Positions 45,512 through 54,217 of a stretch of DNA of 64,000 bases are shown here, in pieces. Below the pieces are notes generated by a model. That model ran no database searches. It was not told the DNA's origin and worked only from the letters and a program-made list of their open reading frames with translations. The stretch's first letter is position 1. Each line of letters opens with the position of its first letter. The position numbers and the translations under genes are program-made. This DNA comes from DASZVB01 sp035545855 (GTDB taxonomy: Bacteria; Myxococcota_A; Polyangia; Polyangiales; Polyangiaceae). The stretch lies in assembly GCA_035545855.1 (NCBI GenBank), contig DASZXK010000059.1, positions 70,910 to 134,909 of the forward strand. Reading direction: 5' to 3'.

Positions 45512-46225
45512 CTAGCGACGCGCGCCGGAGAGCCGAGCGCGCATCGCGATCGTCGAGAGCAGGACGGGCAGGGCCGCGAGAGCGCCGAACGGCGGCGAGA
45601 CGCGTCCCGCGGCGACGAGGTGCAGGACCACGACGACGGTCCCCGCCGCGAGGGCGAGCGCGAAGCCTCGGAGCATTCCGGGCATGGGCGTCGCGATCCA
45701 CGGCGGCACGGCGAGCGCGAGGGGCATCACGGCAGGTAGCGCCGTGAGCGCCGTCGGGACCGCCCGGGGCGCGGCGTCCTTCGCGACGGAGAGCGCGATG
45801 ACGCCGCCATCCGTCACGAAGACGCTCGGCGCGCTCGCGAAGCGGCCGCCCGCGTCGATGACCCAGTCGACCGTGCCGCGGACCGACGGAAAGAGGCTCC
45901 GGGCGTCCGCCCAGGGAGAGAGCAGCGCCACGGCGCCCAGCGCGGCGAAGGCGATACCGCCGAAGACCGCGCCCCGCGCAGCGAGCCACTCGGGCACCCC
46001 GACGCACTGGAGCGCGCGGAGCTCTCCCCGCTCGCGCGATTGCCGGAGCACGAGGGCCATGGCCACCGCGGCGGGGAGCGGCTCGAGCGCGGCGAGTCGC
46101 GCGACGCGCATCCCCGCCGTGCTCGTCGCTTCGTCCGTCGCGACGACGATCGCCGACACCACGCCGAGCAGGAGCAACGCCGTGAACAGCGTGCGCCGGA
46201 GGAGTAGCGCGTCGAACGGCGTCAT
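45512..46225 (-). CDS. Membrane protein resembling half of an LptF/LptG permease
   Basis: A 237-residue protein with five to six hydrophobic helices: two at the N-terminus, one pair near 90-110 and two or three after residue 160. The segment LEPLPAAVAMALVLRQSRERGELRALQCVGVPEWLAARGAVFGG resembles the coupling-helix region of LptF/LptG (YjgP/YjgQ) permeases, where RxRELxALRAxG is typical. The usual central beta-jellyroll (about 150 residues) is replaced by ~50 residues. It may be a reduced LptF/G-like protein or a different membrane family. It is not next to lptAB. Confidence 0.6.
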   Translation of the reverse strand: MTPFDALLLRRTLFTALLLLGVVSAIVVATDEATSTAGMRVARLAALEPLPAAVAMALVLRQSRERGELRALQCVGVPEWLAARGAVFGGIAFAALGAVALLSPWADARSLFPSVRGTVDWVIDAGGRFASAPSVFVTDGGVIALSVAKDAAPRAVPTALTALPAVMPLALAVPPWIATPMPGMLRGFALALAAGTVVVVLHLVAAGRVSPPFGALAALPVLLSTIAMRARLSGARR

Positions 46226-46273
46226 CGCACCGAACTTGGCCCGCCCCGGACCCGCTTGCTAGCGCGATCCACC

Positions 46274-46849
46274 ATGTTCCGCGTGCAGACGATGGCTTCG
46301 GGCCTCGGGTGTGTGCTCTTGATCGGCGGCTGCAGCGCGATGATGGCCAAGGACGACGGCCGCGCGTTCGGCGACGACCTCGGCCGGTTCACCGTGACGG
46401 CGCACCTCGACTCCTCGACGTGTGGCGCCGGCGCGATGGACGCTCCCGCGGACTGGACCTTCGACGTCGTGCTGTCGGAGAAATCGCCGACGCTCTACTG
46501 GAATACCGGCGCGGACGCCGTCGAAGGGGCGCTCGCCGCGGACGGCAAGGCCTTCGCGTTCAAGTCGGAGACCGTCGTGAACGTCGATGCGACGGGCACT
46601 CCCACGACCGGCAGCAGCGACCCCGATACCCAGGCGGCGCGCGCCGTCTGCACCGTGATCCGGGAGGATTCGGCTTCGGGCGCGCTCGACTCGGGCGAGA
46701 GTCCCTCGGCGTTCTCCGGCTCGCTCGGCTACTCGTTTTCTCCACAGGGTGCTTCGGACTGCACCGGGCTCCTCGCCTCCGGCGGCTTCGCGACCCTCCC
46801 CTGTGCGATGACCTACCGCATGACCGGAACCCGCGTGGCCGATCGCTGA
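46274..46849 (+). CDS. Small lipoprotein
   Basis: A 191-residue protein. The signal segment ends at LLIGGC (lipobox, Cys about 17). The mature part contains four cysteines spaced as two likely disulfides (SSTCGAGAM, ARAVCTVIRE, ASDCTGLLA, LPCAMTY) and beta-strand-like stretches. It has no recognised family. ATG at 46274 is chosen over an upstream TTG in the same frame. The presumed structured RNA gene begins about 95 bases downstream. Confidence 0.65.
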   Translation: MFRVQTMASGLGCVLLIGGCSAMMAKDDGRAFGDDLGRFTVTAHLDSSTCGAGAMDAPADWTFDVVLSEKSPTLYWNTGADAVEGALAADGKAFAFKSETVVNVDATGTPTTGSSDPDTQAARAVCTVIREDSASGALDSGESPSAFSGSLGYSFSPQGASDCTGLLASGGFATLPCAMTYRMTGTRVADR

Positions 46850-46944
46850 TTTTTATGAAATCTGTGTATTTACAGTAACTTGCACCCAATACTCCCCTGC
46901 GCCTATTGGCGGATCCGGGAGAGTTGTGTTATCTCTGAACCAAC

Positions 46945-47400
46945 GTGCAGGAAAGAGCGAAAGCTCTCGGGATCATCCGGCTGAAGAGCACTTCGGCGAC
47001 CTGCACTCGACCGTTGGGCCCGCCTACCCGGGCCCTTCCAGTGGAAACACCCCGCATCGACGCTCGCGTCCGTTTGGTCGCGCTCGCCGCTAGTCGTGGA
47101 GACGTCGTGCCGAACTGGGCTCGCGCTATCTCAGGGGTGTCCGGGGAAACCCGGAGGAGGCAGCAGCATGGAATGTAGTTGTTCCCCTAAACCGGAGGTT
47201 CGTCCGGGGTAGATTGCCGTCCTGCCCCGCTACGCGCGGGAGCGGTGTAAGCCCCACCCAGTAGGACGGATGCTGGCTCGGTAAGAGGGCCTGCCCGGAA
47301 GGGCGAGCCGACCGAGTCGCCACCCTGGCAACGGCCGGGACTCGGGGCGCTGCAACGGTGAGGCCGGGTGCGAAGTGACGCACCCGGCCTCGCTTTCTTT
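46945..47400 (+). ncRNA. Candidate large structured RNA of unknown family
   Basis: The 600-base gap between genes contains no convincing coding frame but dense helices. The 5' domain is closed by GTGCAGG (46945-46951) with CCTGCAC (47000-47006) and encloses three hairpins: AGAGC-GAAA-GCTCT at 46954-46967, a 4-bp hairpin at 46968-46979 and CTGAAG-AGCA-CTTCGG at 46981-46996. Next comes GGGCCCG/CGGGCCC at 47016-47035. A long-range ACACCCC (47047-47053) pairs with GGGGTGT (47134-47140), and is followed directly by CCGGG-GAAA-CCCGG (47141-47154). CCGTCCT (47217-47223) pairs with AGGACGG (47263-47269), and GGCTCG (47275-47280) with CGAGCC (47304-47309). The transcript would end in a 13-bp terminator. 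None of the universal boxes of RNase P RNA, tmRNA or SRP RNA is visible. A long 5' leader of the next gene is an alternative. The exact 5' end is unknown. Confidence 0.65.
47360..47400 (+). terminator. Strong rho-independent terminator of the structured RNA
   Basis: GAGGCCGGGTGCG pairs perfectly over 13 bases with CGCACCCGGCCTC (47379-47391) around the loop AAGTGA, and GCTTTCTTT follows. It ends 50 bases before the next start codon, so it would separate the RNA from that gene or act as an attenuator. Confidence 0.85.
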
Positions 47401-47450
47401 CGGCTACCCTGCGCCGCCTCACGCGGACCCTCGGGGGCCTATTTTTTCCC

Positions 47451-49163
47451 ATGCTCACGACTGCACTCGCTTCCGCCCTCGCCTCGGCGAGCCCCTTCGA
47501 CTTCCTCTTCCACACGTGGAGCTTCCACTTCATGGGGAAGGACGTCCTCTCACACGACGTGTGGGAGTTCTCGATGAAGATGTTCAAGATCGGGTTCGCG
47601 CTCGTCTGCGCGGGCCTGCTCCTCATCGAGGCCCGGGCGAAACGACTCGGAGAGAAGCTCCCGGAGCGGACGACCCGGCGGATCCTCATCGCCGTCACGA
47701 TCGTCGGGTTCCTCTCCTACTTCGACTTCTTCAACCCGAACGTCCGGTACCCCGACTACTACCACCGGCACGAATTCTATCACTACTACCTCGGGTCGAA
47801 GTACTCGCACGCGCTCGGCTACACGCGCCTCTACGAGTGCACGATGATCGCCGAAGTCGAGAACGGGCGCGGCGCGCAGGTGCAGAAGCGGGAGATCCGC
47901 GATCTCTCCGTGAACCTCATCCGCCCCGTCGGCGAGACGTACCTCTTCCAGCATCCCGAGGAGTGCAAGAAGCGGTTTTCTCCGGAAGAGTGGACGGCGT
48001 TCAAGAAGGACGTTTCCTGGTTCGAGAGCACGGCGCGCGGCGGCTACTGGGAGAACATGCAGCAGGACCACGGGTACAACCCACCGCCCGTGTGGACCGC
48101 GGAAGGCAAGCTGTTCGCGAGCCTCGCCCCGGCCGGGGACGGCTTCTTCAAGCTGCTCTCGCTCCTGGACGTCGCGCTCCAGGCGGGCACGCTCGCGATG
48201 ATCGGGTGGGCCTTCGGGCTCCGCGTGATGGCAATCGCGAGCGTGTTCTGGGGCTGCAACGCGGTCGCGAACTTCTACTGGACGGGCGGCGCGTTCCTCC
48301 GCCAGGACTGGGTCTTCCTGCTCGTGGCGAGCGTCTGCCTCGCACGGAAGAAGCGGTACGCGCTCTCCGGCGCGGCCCTCACCTACTCGTCGCTCCTCCG
48401 CGTGTTCCCGATGATCGCCTTCGCCGGCTGGATCATCGTGATGGGCCTCCACCTGCTGAAGCGCAAGGCGCTCCACCCGAACCACAAGAAGGTCATCCTC
48501 GGGTGTGTGATGGCGGGAGGCCTCCTCATCCCGGCGAGCATGGTCGTCGCGGGACCCGAGTCGTACAGGGAGTTCGTCGCACACATCAGGGTGCACAACC
48601 GCACGCCGCTCACGAACCACATGGGCCTCGAGACCATGCTGGTTCACGACTGGAAGGGTCGGATGCGCTTCACGCGGGACTCCACGCTCGACGATCCGTT
48701 CGAACTCTGGAAGCAGGGCCGCCGGGATCGCTTCGATCACCTGAAGCCGGTCTTCTTCGCCCTCTCGTTCGGCGTCTTCGCGTGGATGGCGTGGGCGCTC
48801 CGACGCACGAAGTCGTTGTGGATTCCGATCGGGCTCTCGATCCCGCTCGTCATCTCTCTCACGAACCTCACTTGCTACTACTACTGCATGTTCCTCGCCG
48901 CGGTGCCGCTCGTCGCGGTGGTTCCGAGCCTCGGCCCTGCCCTCCTCGTGACGAGCGGCGCGAGCCAGATCATCCTCTCCGCGTTCTATTTCATCGACGA
49001 CCAGTACACGGCGGAGAGCTACCTCTTCTACGCGATGGGACTCCTGCTCCTCTACGCGTACTCGCGTCCCTTCTCCGTGGAGCGTCTCCGCGCGTTCCTC
49101 GACGGAAAGCGGGAACCGAAGTCCGGAAAGAAGACCGCGACCGGCACCCCGGCGACTGCCTGA
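47451..49163 (+). CDS. Polytopic GT-C/GT87-like membrane protein
   Basis: A 570-residue protein with about ten transmembrane helices. A large N-terminal extracytoplasmic loop (residues about 95-220) is rich in aromatic residues (RYPDYYHRHEFYHYYLGSKY and HALGYTRLYECT), and ANFYWTGGAFLRQDW with RVFPMIAF resembles polyprenyl-phosphate mannosyltransferases of the GT87 type. The C-terminus is Lys/Thr/Ala-rich and cytoplasmic. The role is probably glycan transfer at the membrane, with donor and acceptor unknown. The start follows an AT-rich stretch (CCTATTTTTTCCC) and the RNA terminator. Confidence 0.7.
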   Translation: MLTTALASALASASPFDFLFHTWSFHFMGKDVLSHDVWEFSMKMFKIGFALVCAGLLLIEARAKRLGEKLPERTTRRILIAVTIVGFLSYFDFFNPNVRYPDYYHRHEFYHYYLGSKYSHALGYTRLYECTMIAEVENGRGAQVQKREIRDLSVNLIRPVGETYLFQHPEECKKRFSPEEWTAFKKDVSWFESTARGGYWENMQQDHGYNPPPVWTAEGKLFASLAPAGDGFFKLLSLLDVALQAGTLAMIGWAFGLRVMAIASVFWGCNAVANFYWTGGAFLRQDWVFLLVASVCLARKKRYALSGAALTYSSLLRVFPMIAFAGWIIVMGLHLLKRKALHPNHKKVILGCVMAGGLLIPASMVVAGPESYREFVAHIRVHNRTPLTNHMGLETMLVHDWKGRMRFTRDSTLDDPFELWKQGRRDRFDHLKPVFFALSFGVFAWMAWALRRTKSLWIPIGLSIPLVISLTNLTCYYYCMFLAAVPLVAVVPSLGPALLVTSGASQIILSAFYFIDDQYTAESYLFYAMGLLLLYAYSRPFSVERLRAFLDGKREPKSGKKTATGTPATA

Positions 49164-49181
49164 GCGCGCCGCGGCCGGCCG

Positions 49182-49820
49182 TCAGATCGCGGCTCGAACC
49201 GCGGCGAGTGCGCTTCCGAGACCGTCCGGAAGGCACGAGAGCTGAAGCGAGAGGATGTCCCCGCTGGACTCCACGCCGGTGACGGTCACGAGCGGGGTGA
49301 GGAACGACAGGGGCTTCCGGAGCCTGGAGGCGATCTTCGGCTCGCGCATCAGATCGAGCACGATGCGATCCCCGTCCGCCTCGAGGACGAACGTGGGCTT
49401 CTTCGGGAGATTCGCGACGAGCTTCCCGGGCTGGCTGAGGTTCAGCGCGCCGGACCGGATGAACGCGGCAACCGGAGTGTCCGACGCGCCGATCACGGAG
49501 ACGGAGAGCTCGCGGAGCCGAAGGACGAGGCGGAGCTCTTCCGACGCGATCTGCACGGCGTCGATGTAGAGCGTGGCGCCGATGCGGAGGTCCGTCTTCA
49601 TGGCGGTGACCGTCGCTCCGATGCGGAGGCCCGGGGGCGCCGCCTCGATCTCGACGTCCTTCGGCGCTCGGGAGCCCCTGGCGGAAGCGGCGAGGACCCG
49701 TAGCGCTTCGAGTGGCACCGTGGCGCGCAGGGCCGCCACGTTCTTCACCGCCTGGACCACGTCCTCCGGGTGGGAACGGAGCCAGTCCATCGCACGTTCC
49801 AGCAGCGCCTTCGGATCCAT
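49182..49820 (-). CDS. Conserved-looking hypothetical protein
   Basis: A 212-residue soluble protein. The first ~45 residues are helical (DPKALLERAMDWLRSHPEDVVQAVKNVAALR). The rest alternates short strands: DVEIEAAPPGLRIGATVTAMKTDLRIGATLYIDAVQIASEELRLVLRLREL and SQPGKLVANLPKKPTFVLEADGDRIVLDLM. This pattern suggests a lipid-binding or SMP/tubular beta fold, which is only inference. There is no signal peptide and there are no catalytic motifs. It is divergent from the esterase gene with 25 bases between starts and may share a promoter. Confidence 0.65.
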   Translation of the reverse strand: MDPKALLERAMDWLRSHPEDVVQAVKNVAALRATVPLEALRVLAASARGSRAPKDVEIEAAPPGLRIGATVTAMKTDLRIGATLYIDAVQIASEELRLVLRLRELSVSVIGASDTPVAAFIRSGALNLSQPGKLVANLPKKPTFVLEADGDRIVLDLMREPKIASRLRKPLSFLTPLVTVTGVESSGDILSLQLSCLPDGLGSALAAVRAAI

Positions 49821-49845
49821 GGCCGGTCAGTATATAGGAAGGGCG

Positions 49846-50574
49846 ATGCGAAGAGAGACGATCGCGGGACTTTCCGTCGTCATCGCCGGCGGTACGGATC
49901 GCGAAGGCGGCGGCGACGGACCGCTCGTCGTCTTGCTCCACGGCTTCGGCGCCCCCGGAGACGACCTGGTTCCGCTCTACCGCCAGCTCGACGTCCCGCA
50001 CGAGGTGCGTTTCGCGTTTCCCGCGGCGCCGCTCGACCTCCGCACGCTCGGAGCCGGCTACGCGGGTGGACGCGCGTGGTGGATGATCGACGTCGCGGCG
50101 CTGGACGCCGCCATGCGCGGCGGGCAGCGCGAGCGGCGCACGGACGTCGTCCCGGAGGGCCTTGCCGCGGCGCGTGAAGCGGCGAAGGACGTCATCCGGG
50201 AGCTCGAGACGTTGCTCGGTGCGCCCCGTTCGCGGACGATCCTCGGAGGCTTCTCGCAGGGCGCGATGGTCACGATGGACATCGCCGTCCGGGAGGAGCA
50301 ACCGTTCGCCGGGCTCGCCCTCATGAGCGGCTCCATCGTCGCCGAGAACGAATGGACGCCGGGATTCGCTCGTCTTCGCGGGATCCCGGTGATGCAGTCC
50401 CACGGGCGTTCCGATCCCCTGCTCCCCTTCGCGACCGCCGAACGTCTCCGGGACCAGCTCCACGCGGCCGCCGCCGACGTTCGCTGGGTTCCCTTCCCCG
50501 GGGGCCACACGATCACGTCCTCGGTGCTGACGGAGCTCGGGCGTCTCGTCCGAGACGTCGCGGCCGCTCGCTGA
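49846..50574 (+). CDS. Alpha/beta hydrolase (phospholipase/carboxylesterase family)
   Basis: A 242-residue hydrolase. It has the oxyanion-hole HGFGAPGDDL at about residue 32, the nucleophile Ser in GGFSQGAMV (about 145), Asp in HGRSDPLLPF (about 195) and His in GGHTI (about 225). This matches the small carboxylesterase/acyl-protein thioesterase-type family. There is no signal peptide, so it is probably cytoplasmic. The ATG at 49846 follows AGGAAGGG. Substrates are likely short-chain esters or lysophospholipids. Confidence 0.87.
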   Translation: MRRETIAGLSVVIAGGTDREGGGDGPLVVLLHGFGAPGDDLVPLYRQLDVPHEVRFAFPAAPLDLRTLGAGYAGGRAWWMIDVAALDAAMRGGQRERRTDVVPEGLAAAREAAKDVIRELETLLGAPRSRTILGGFSQGAMVTMDIAVREEQPFAGLALMSGSIVAENEWTPGFARLRGIPVMQSHGRSDPLLPFATAERLRDQLHAAAADVRWVPFPGGHTITSSVLTELGRLVRDVAAAR

Positions 50575-50594
50575 AAAACGCCCGGGCCGCGCGG

Positions 50595-50643
50595 CCGAGC
50601 CGGCGCGGCGCCCGGTCGCTCGTGCCGGCTCGGCGGAAAGATG
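50595..50643 (+). terminator. Hairpin after the esterase gene
   Basis: CCGAGCCGGC at 50595-50604 pairs perfectly over 10 bases with GCCGGCTCGG at 50634-50643 around a GC-rich loop. It lies 20 bases after the stop and 70 bases before the helicase start. There is no T-run. Confidence 0.5.
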
Positions 50644-50713
50644 CTACGCCCGCCACGCGCCACCGGCGGCATTCGCGCGCCGAGCCGTTCCGATCCCCCA
50701 CCCTACCCCTCCC

Positions 50714-53209
50714 TTGGAAGCGAACGCCCTCCCCGAAGACGTGGACGACGGAGCCCTGAAACGGGCCGTCACCGAAGAGCAGCGCTGCCTCGAGCGCGTA
50801 CTGGGCCACCTGGAGGAGGCCCGCGGTCGCCCGAAGCGGCAGGCCATCGACTACGACAGCCAGCTCCTCGCGCTCCGCGATCAGATCGTCGCCTCGCGAA
50901 TGGAAGACGTGCCGCCGCTCCTCGAGCAGATGGAGCGGCTCCAGGGTCTCGCCGCGCGGCAACGCGAGATGACCGAGGGCCACGTCGACCCGCGCGCGCC
51001 GTACTTCGGTCGCATGGTGCTGAAGGAGGACGGGCGAACGCGCGAGGTGCTCATCGGCCGGTCCACGTACCTGGACTCGCGCGCCGGCATCCGAATCGTC
51101 GACTGGCGCGACGCACCGGTGAGCCGGATCTATTACCGCTACGCGGAGGGCGACGAATACGAGGAGACCTTCGGCGACAAGGACGTGCAGGGCGAGGTCG
51201 TCACCCGTCGCAGCGTCTCCATAGTGGACGGCGTCCTGCGTCGCATCGTCACGACGGACGGCATGTACGTCCGCACGGATCGCGGCGAGTGGAAGAAGGC
51301 GGGCGCGGGAGCTCGTCTCGCCGGCGGCCAGGGAAGCGCGCTCCGAGCCGACCACCACCACCGACCGGGGAAGCTCGGCCTCGGCTCCGACGCGGGACTC
51401 TCCGAGGACAAGCACCTGAAGGAGATCACCGGCCTCATCGACCCGCGCCAGTTCGACCTCATCACGGCGCAGGACTCGGGTCTCGTCGTCATCCAGGGCG
51501 GCGCGGGCAGCGGCAAGACGACGATCGGTCTCCACCGGCTCGCGTTCCTCGCCTTCCACGACAAGCGCCGGTTCCGACCGGACAAGATGCTCGTCATCGT
51601 CTTCAACGACGCCCTCGCGCGGTACATCGCGGAGGTGCTGCCGGCGCTCGACGTGGGCGGCGTCGCGGTGAGGACCTACGAGAAGTGGGCGCAGAAGCTC
51701 CGCGCCGCGCACGTGGAAGACTTCCCCGATCGCTACACGACGGACACGCCGCCGGTCGTCACGCGCCTGAAGAAGCACCCCGCGATGCTCCGCGTCGTGG
51801 ACGAGTACGTGAAGGGCATCGCGAGCCGGGTCGAGCAGAAGCTCGCGGACGCCGTCGATCGCAACCACCCGGACGCCTGGCGAGAGCAGATCCTCGCCGC
51901 GTTCCGGAGCACGGCCGCCCAGCCCCTCACCCATCGCCTCCACGCGCTCCTCCGGTTCATCCAGGGGGACGACGCGGCGGAGTACTCGTCGTTCGTGAAG
52001 CACGCGGTCGAGCGCATCGCGAACACGGAGATCCGCGACGCGAAGGACACGGTCACCGCGTGGTCGGAGCTCCTCACGGATCGCGGCCTGGTCGAGCGCG
52101 CCATCCGGGAGCACTCTCCGGACGCCTTCACCGCGAAGGAGCTCCAGGCGGCCCTCGACTGGTGCTCCGTCCGATGCACGATCGCCGTCGCGGAGGTGGA
52201 AGCGAACCGTGAAGCCGGCGAGAAGAGCGCGGCCGCGCGGGAAAAGAGCGGCGACGACAGGGAAAGGCCCGCGAAGCGGAAGAGCAAGCGCCCGAAGGCG
52301 GAGAGCGCCGAAGCTCGCTCCGAGAGCCACCGGCCCGAGGAAGACGATCCGCTGACGCACGGCATCGACGGCGCCCAGATCGAGGAGAACTTCGCGCTCG
52401 ATCGGGAGGACGACACGCTCCTCCTCCGCCTGGTTCAGCGCCTCCGCGGGCCCCTGCTGAAGCCGAACACGAAGGACGCGCTGCTCTACGAGCACGTCCT
52501 CGTCGACGAAGCTCAGGACCTCTCCCCCGTCGAGCTCGCCGTCGTTCTCGGCACCGTGAGCCGCGGGCAGAGCGTGACCCTCTCCGGGGACGTGGCCCAG
52601 CGCCTCCACATGAACAACGGCTTTTCGAGCTGGAAGGAGACCCTGTCCGAGCTCGGCCTGTCGCACGTCGAGGTGGAGCCGCTTCGCATCAGCTATCGCT
52701 CGACCGAGCCGATCATCCAGCTCGCGCGCGAGGTCCTCGGGCCGCTCGCTGACAGGGACGCGCCGACGGCGACCCGTACCGGCGCGCCCGTCGAGCTGTT
52801 CCGTTTCTCGCACGGGGGAGACGCCGTCGGCTTCCTCGCCGAATCCCTGCGCCAGCTCGTGCAGGAGGAGCCGCTCGCGTCGATCGCCGTCATCGCGCGC
52901 TACCCGGAGCAGGCGGACCTCTTCTTCCACGGCCTCCGGAAGGCCGAGACGCCGAACGTGCGGCGAATCGCCGAGCAGGACTTCCCGTTCAAGCCAGGCA
53001 TCGACGTGACGGACGTGCGTCAGGTGAAGGGGCTCGAGTTCGACTACGTCGTGCTGGTGGAGGTCACCGAAGCTTCGTATCCCGTCGACGACGAGGCGCG
53101 TCACCTGCTGCACATCGGCGCGACGCGCGCCGCGCACCAGCTCTGGTTCCTCGCGAGCGACAAGCCGAGTCGGCTCTTGCCGGAAGACCTTCGCGAGCGC
53201 GGGTACTGA
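50714..53209 (+). CDS. HelD-like UvrD-family DNA helicase
   Basis: An 831-residue superfamily 1 helicase with a TTG start. The N-terminal 1-240 region has a coiled-coil-like arm and FGRMVLKEDGRTREVLIGR, SRIYYRYAEGDEYEE typical of HelD. Walker A GGAGSGKTT lies at about 262-270. A charged Lys/Glu-rich linker near residues 500-545 interrupts the motor. Motif II is VLVDEAQDLSP, followed by SGDVAQRLH, YRSTEPI and VRQVKGLEFDYVVLVE in the second half. HelD recycles stalled RNA polymerase. The charged insertion is unusual. Other UvrD relatives cannot be excluded. Confidence 0.87.
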   Translation: MEANALPEDVDDGALKRAVTEEQRCLERVLGHLEEARGRPKRQAIDYDSQLLALRDQIVASRMEDVPPLLEQMERLQGLAARQREMTEGHVDPRAPYFGRMVLKEDGRTREVLIGRSTYLDSRAGIRIVDWRDAPVSRIYYRYAEGDEYEETFGDKDVQGEVVTRRSVSIVDGVLRRIVTTDGMYVRTDRGEWKKAGAGARLAGGQGSALRADHHHRPGKLGLGSDAGLSEDKHLKEITGLIDPRQFDLITAQDSGLVVIQGGAGSGKTTIGLHRLAFLAFHDKRRFRPDKMLVIVFNDALARYIAEVLPALDVGGVAVRTYEKWAQKLRAAHVEDFPDRYTTDTPPVVTRLKKHPAMLRVVDEYVKGIASRVEQKLADAVDRNHPDAWREQILAAFRSTAAQPLTHRLHALLRFIQGDDAAEYSSFVKHAVERIANTEIRDAKDTVTAWSELLTDRGLVERAIREHSPDAFTAKELQAALDWCSVRCTIAVAEVEANREAGEKSAAAREKSGDDRERPAKRKSKRPKAESAEARSESHRPEEDDPLTHGIDGAQIEENFALDREDDTLLLRLVQRLRGPLLKPNTKDALLYEHVLVDEAQDLSPVELAVVLGTVSRGQSVTLSGDVAQRLHMNNGFSSWKETLSELGLSHVEVEPLRISYRSTEPIIQLAREVLGPLADRDAPTATRTGAPVELFRFSHGGDAVGFLAESLRQLVQEEPLASIAVIARYPEQADLFFHGLRKAETPNVRRIAEQDFPFKPGIDVTDVRQVKGLEFDYVVLVEVTEASYPVDDEARHLLHIGATRAAHQLWFLASDKPSRLLPEDLRERGY

Positions 53210-53278
53210 CCCGGCGACGGGATGCCACTGGACTTGCGCGAATTGCGGGTACGGGGAAGGCCTTGTACCGTCGGGGCG

Positions 53279-54217
53279 ATGAAGGTGTGGAAGCTCGCGT
53301 GGGGCCTCTCCGTGCTCGTGTGTCTGCTCCTCGTCCGCCCTGCGCACGCGGATCCCGTGCCAGCCGGTAGTGCGGCTCCGCAGCCGAAGTACAACGCGAT
53401 TCCCGGGCCGAAGAAGATCGATCTCGGTCACGATCTCAGCGTCGATCTCCCCGCCGGAAATGTCTTCCTCGAGCGCGCGGACGCGAAGCGCCTGCTCGAG
53501 AGCATGGGAAACGTGGAGGGCGACGACCTCCTCGGCCTCGCGGCGCCGGAGGAGGGCTCGTGGATCGCCGTCTTCTCGTACACGGAAGACGGCTACGTGA
53601 AGGACGACGACGCGAAGGACCTCGACGCCGCCGGCATCCTGAAGGACATCCAGCAAGGCACCGAGGAAGCGAACAAGGTCCGCGCCGAGCGCGGCTTCAA
53701 GCCGATGCACGTGGACGGATGGACCAGCCCTCCGCGGTACGACGCTCGGGGGCACGCGCTCGTCTGGGGCATCAAGGGATCCGCCGAGGACGGCGTGAGC
53801 ATCAACGAGTACACGCGCATCCTCGGGCGCAAGGGCTACATCGCCGTCAACGTCATCGACGATCCAGAGCACATCGCGCAGGCGAAACAGGAGGCCGTCC
53901 CGGTGCTCGCCGGGACGCATTTCGCCGCCGGCGCCCGCTACGAGGACTTCGACGCGAAGACCGACAAGGTCGCCGAATACGGCCTCGCGGCGCTCATCGC
54001 GGCCGGTGCGGGTGCAGCCGCCCTGAAAGCGGGCCTGTTCGCGAAGCTCGGCGCGAAGCTCCTCGTCCTGCTCCTCGCCGCGAAGAAGGCCATCGTGCCG
54101 CTCATCGTCGTGGCCGGTGCTAGCCTGAAGCGGTTCTTCGCCCGCCTGACGGGAAAGCAGGAGCGCCCCGCTCCGCCGCCGCAGGCGCCCGAAGGCGCCG
54201 CCCCGCCCAATGAATGA
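53279..54217 (+). CDS. DUF2167 membrane protein
   Basis: A 312-residue protein with a signal peptide (residues 1-23, cleavage after AHA). A ~190-residue extracytoplasmic domain follows with DUF2167-type features: LLGLAAPEEGSWIAVFSYTEDGYVKDDDAKDLDA, MHVDGWTSPPRYDARGHALVWGI, RKGYIAVNVIDDPE. One or two hydrophobic helices lie near residues 245-285, then a Lys/Arg- and Pro-rich cytoplasmic tail. The function of the family is not known. The stop overlaps the start of the protease gene, so the two are coupled. Confidence 0.82.
   Translation: MKVWKLAWGLSVLVCLLLVRPAHADPVPAGSAAPQPKYNAIPGPKKIDLGHDLSVDLPAGNVFLERADAKRLLESMGNVEGDDLLGLAAPEEGSWIAVFSYTEDGYVKDDDAKDLDAAGILKDIQQGTEEANKVRAERGFKPMHVDGWTSPPRYDARGHALVWGIKGSAEDGVSINEYTRILGRKGYIAVNVIDDPEHIAQAKQEAVPVLAGTHFAAGARYEDFDAKTDKVAEYGLAALIAAGAGAAALKAGLFAKLGAKLLVLLLAAKKAIVPLIVVAGASLKRFFARLTGKQERPAPPPQAPEGAAPPNE

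Noticed and set aside
46945..47178. 77-residue open frame in the structured RNA region
   Set aside because: Its product has no domain pattern, no ribosome-binding site, and it overlaps several perfect helices; it is better explained as part of the RNA.
46945..47400. RNase P RNA, tmRNA or SRP RNA
   Set aside because: The size would suit RNase P, and GGTAAGAG at 47280-47287 resembles one RNase P box, but the other universal boxes are absent. No tRNA-like end and no SRP helix 8 are seen.
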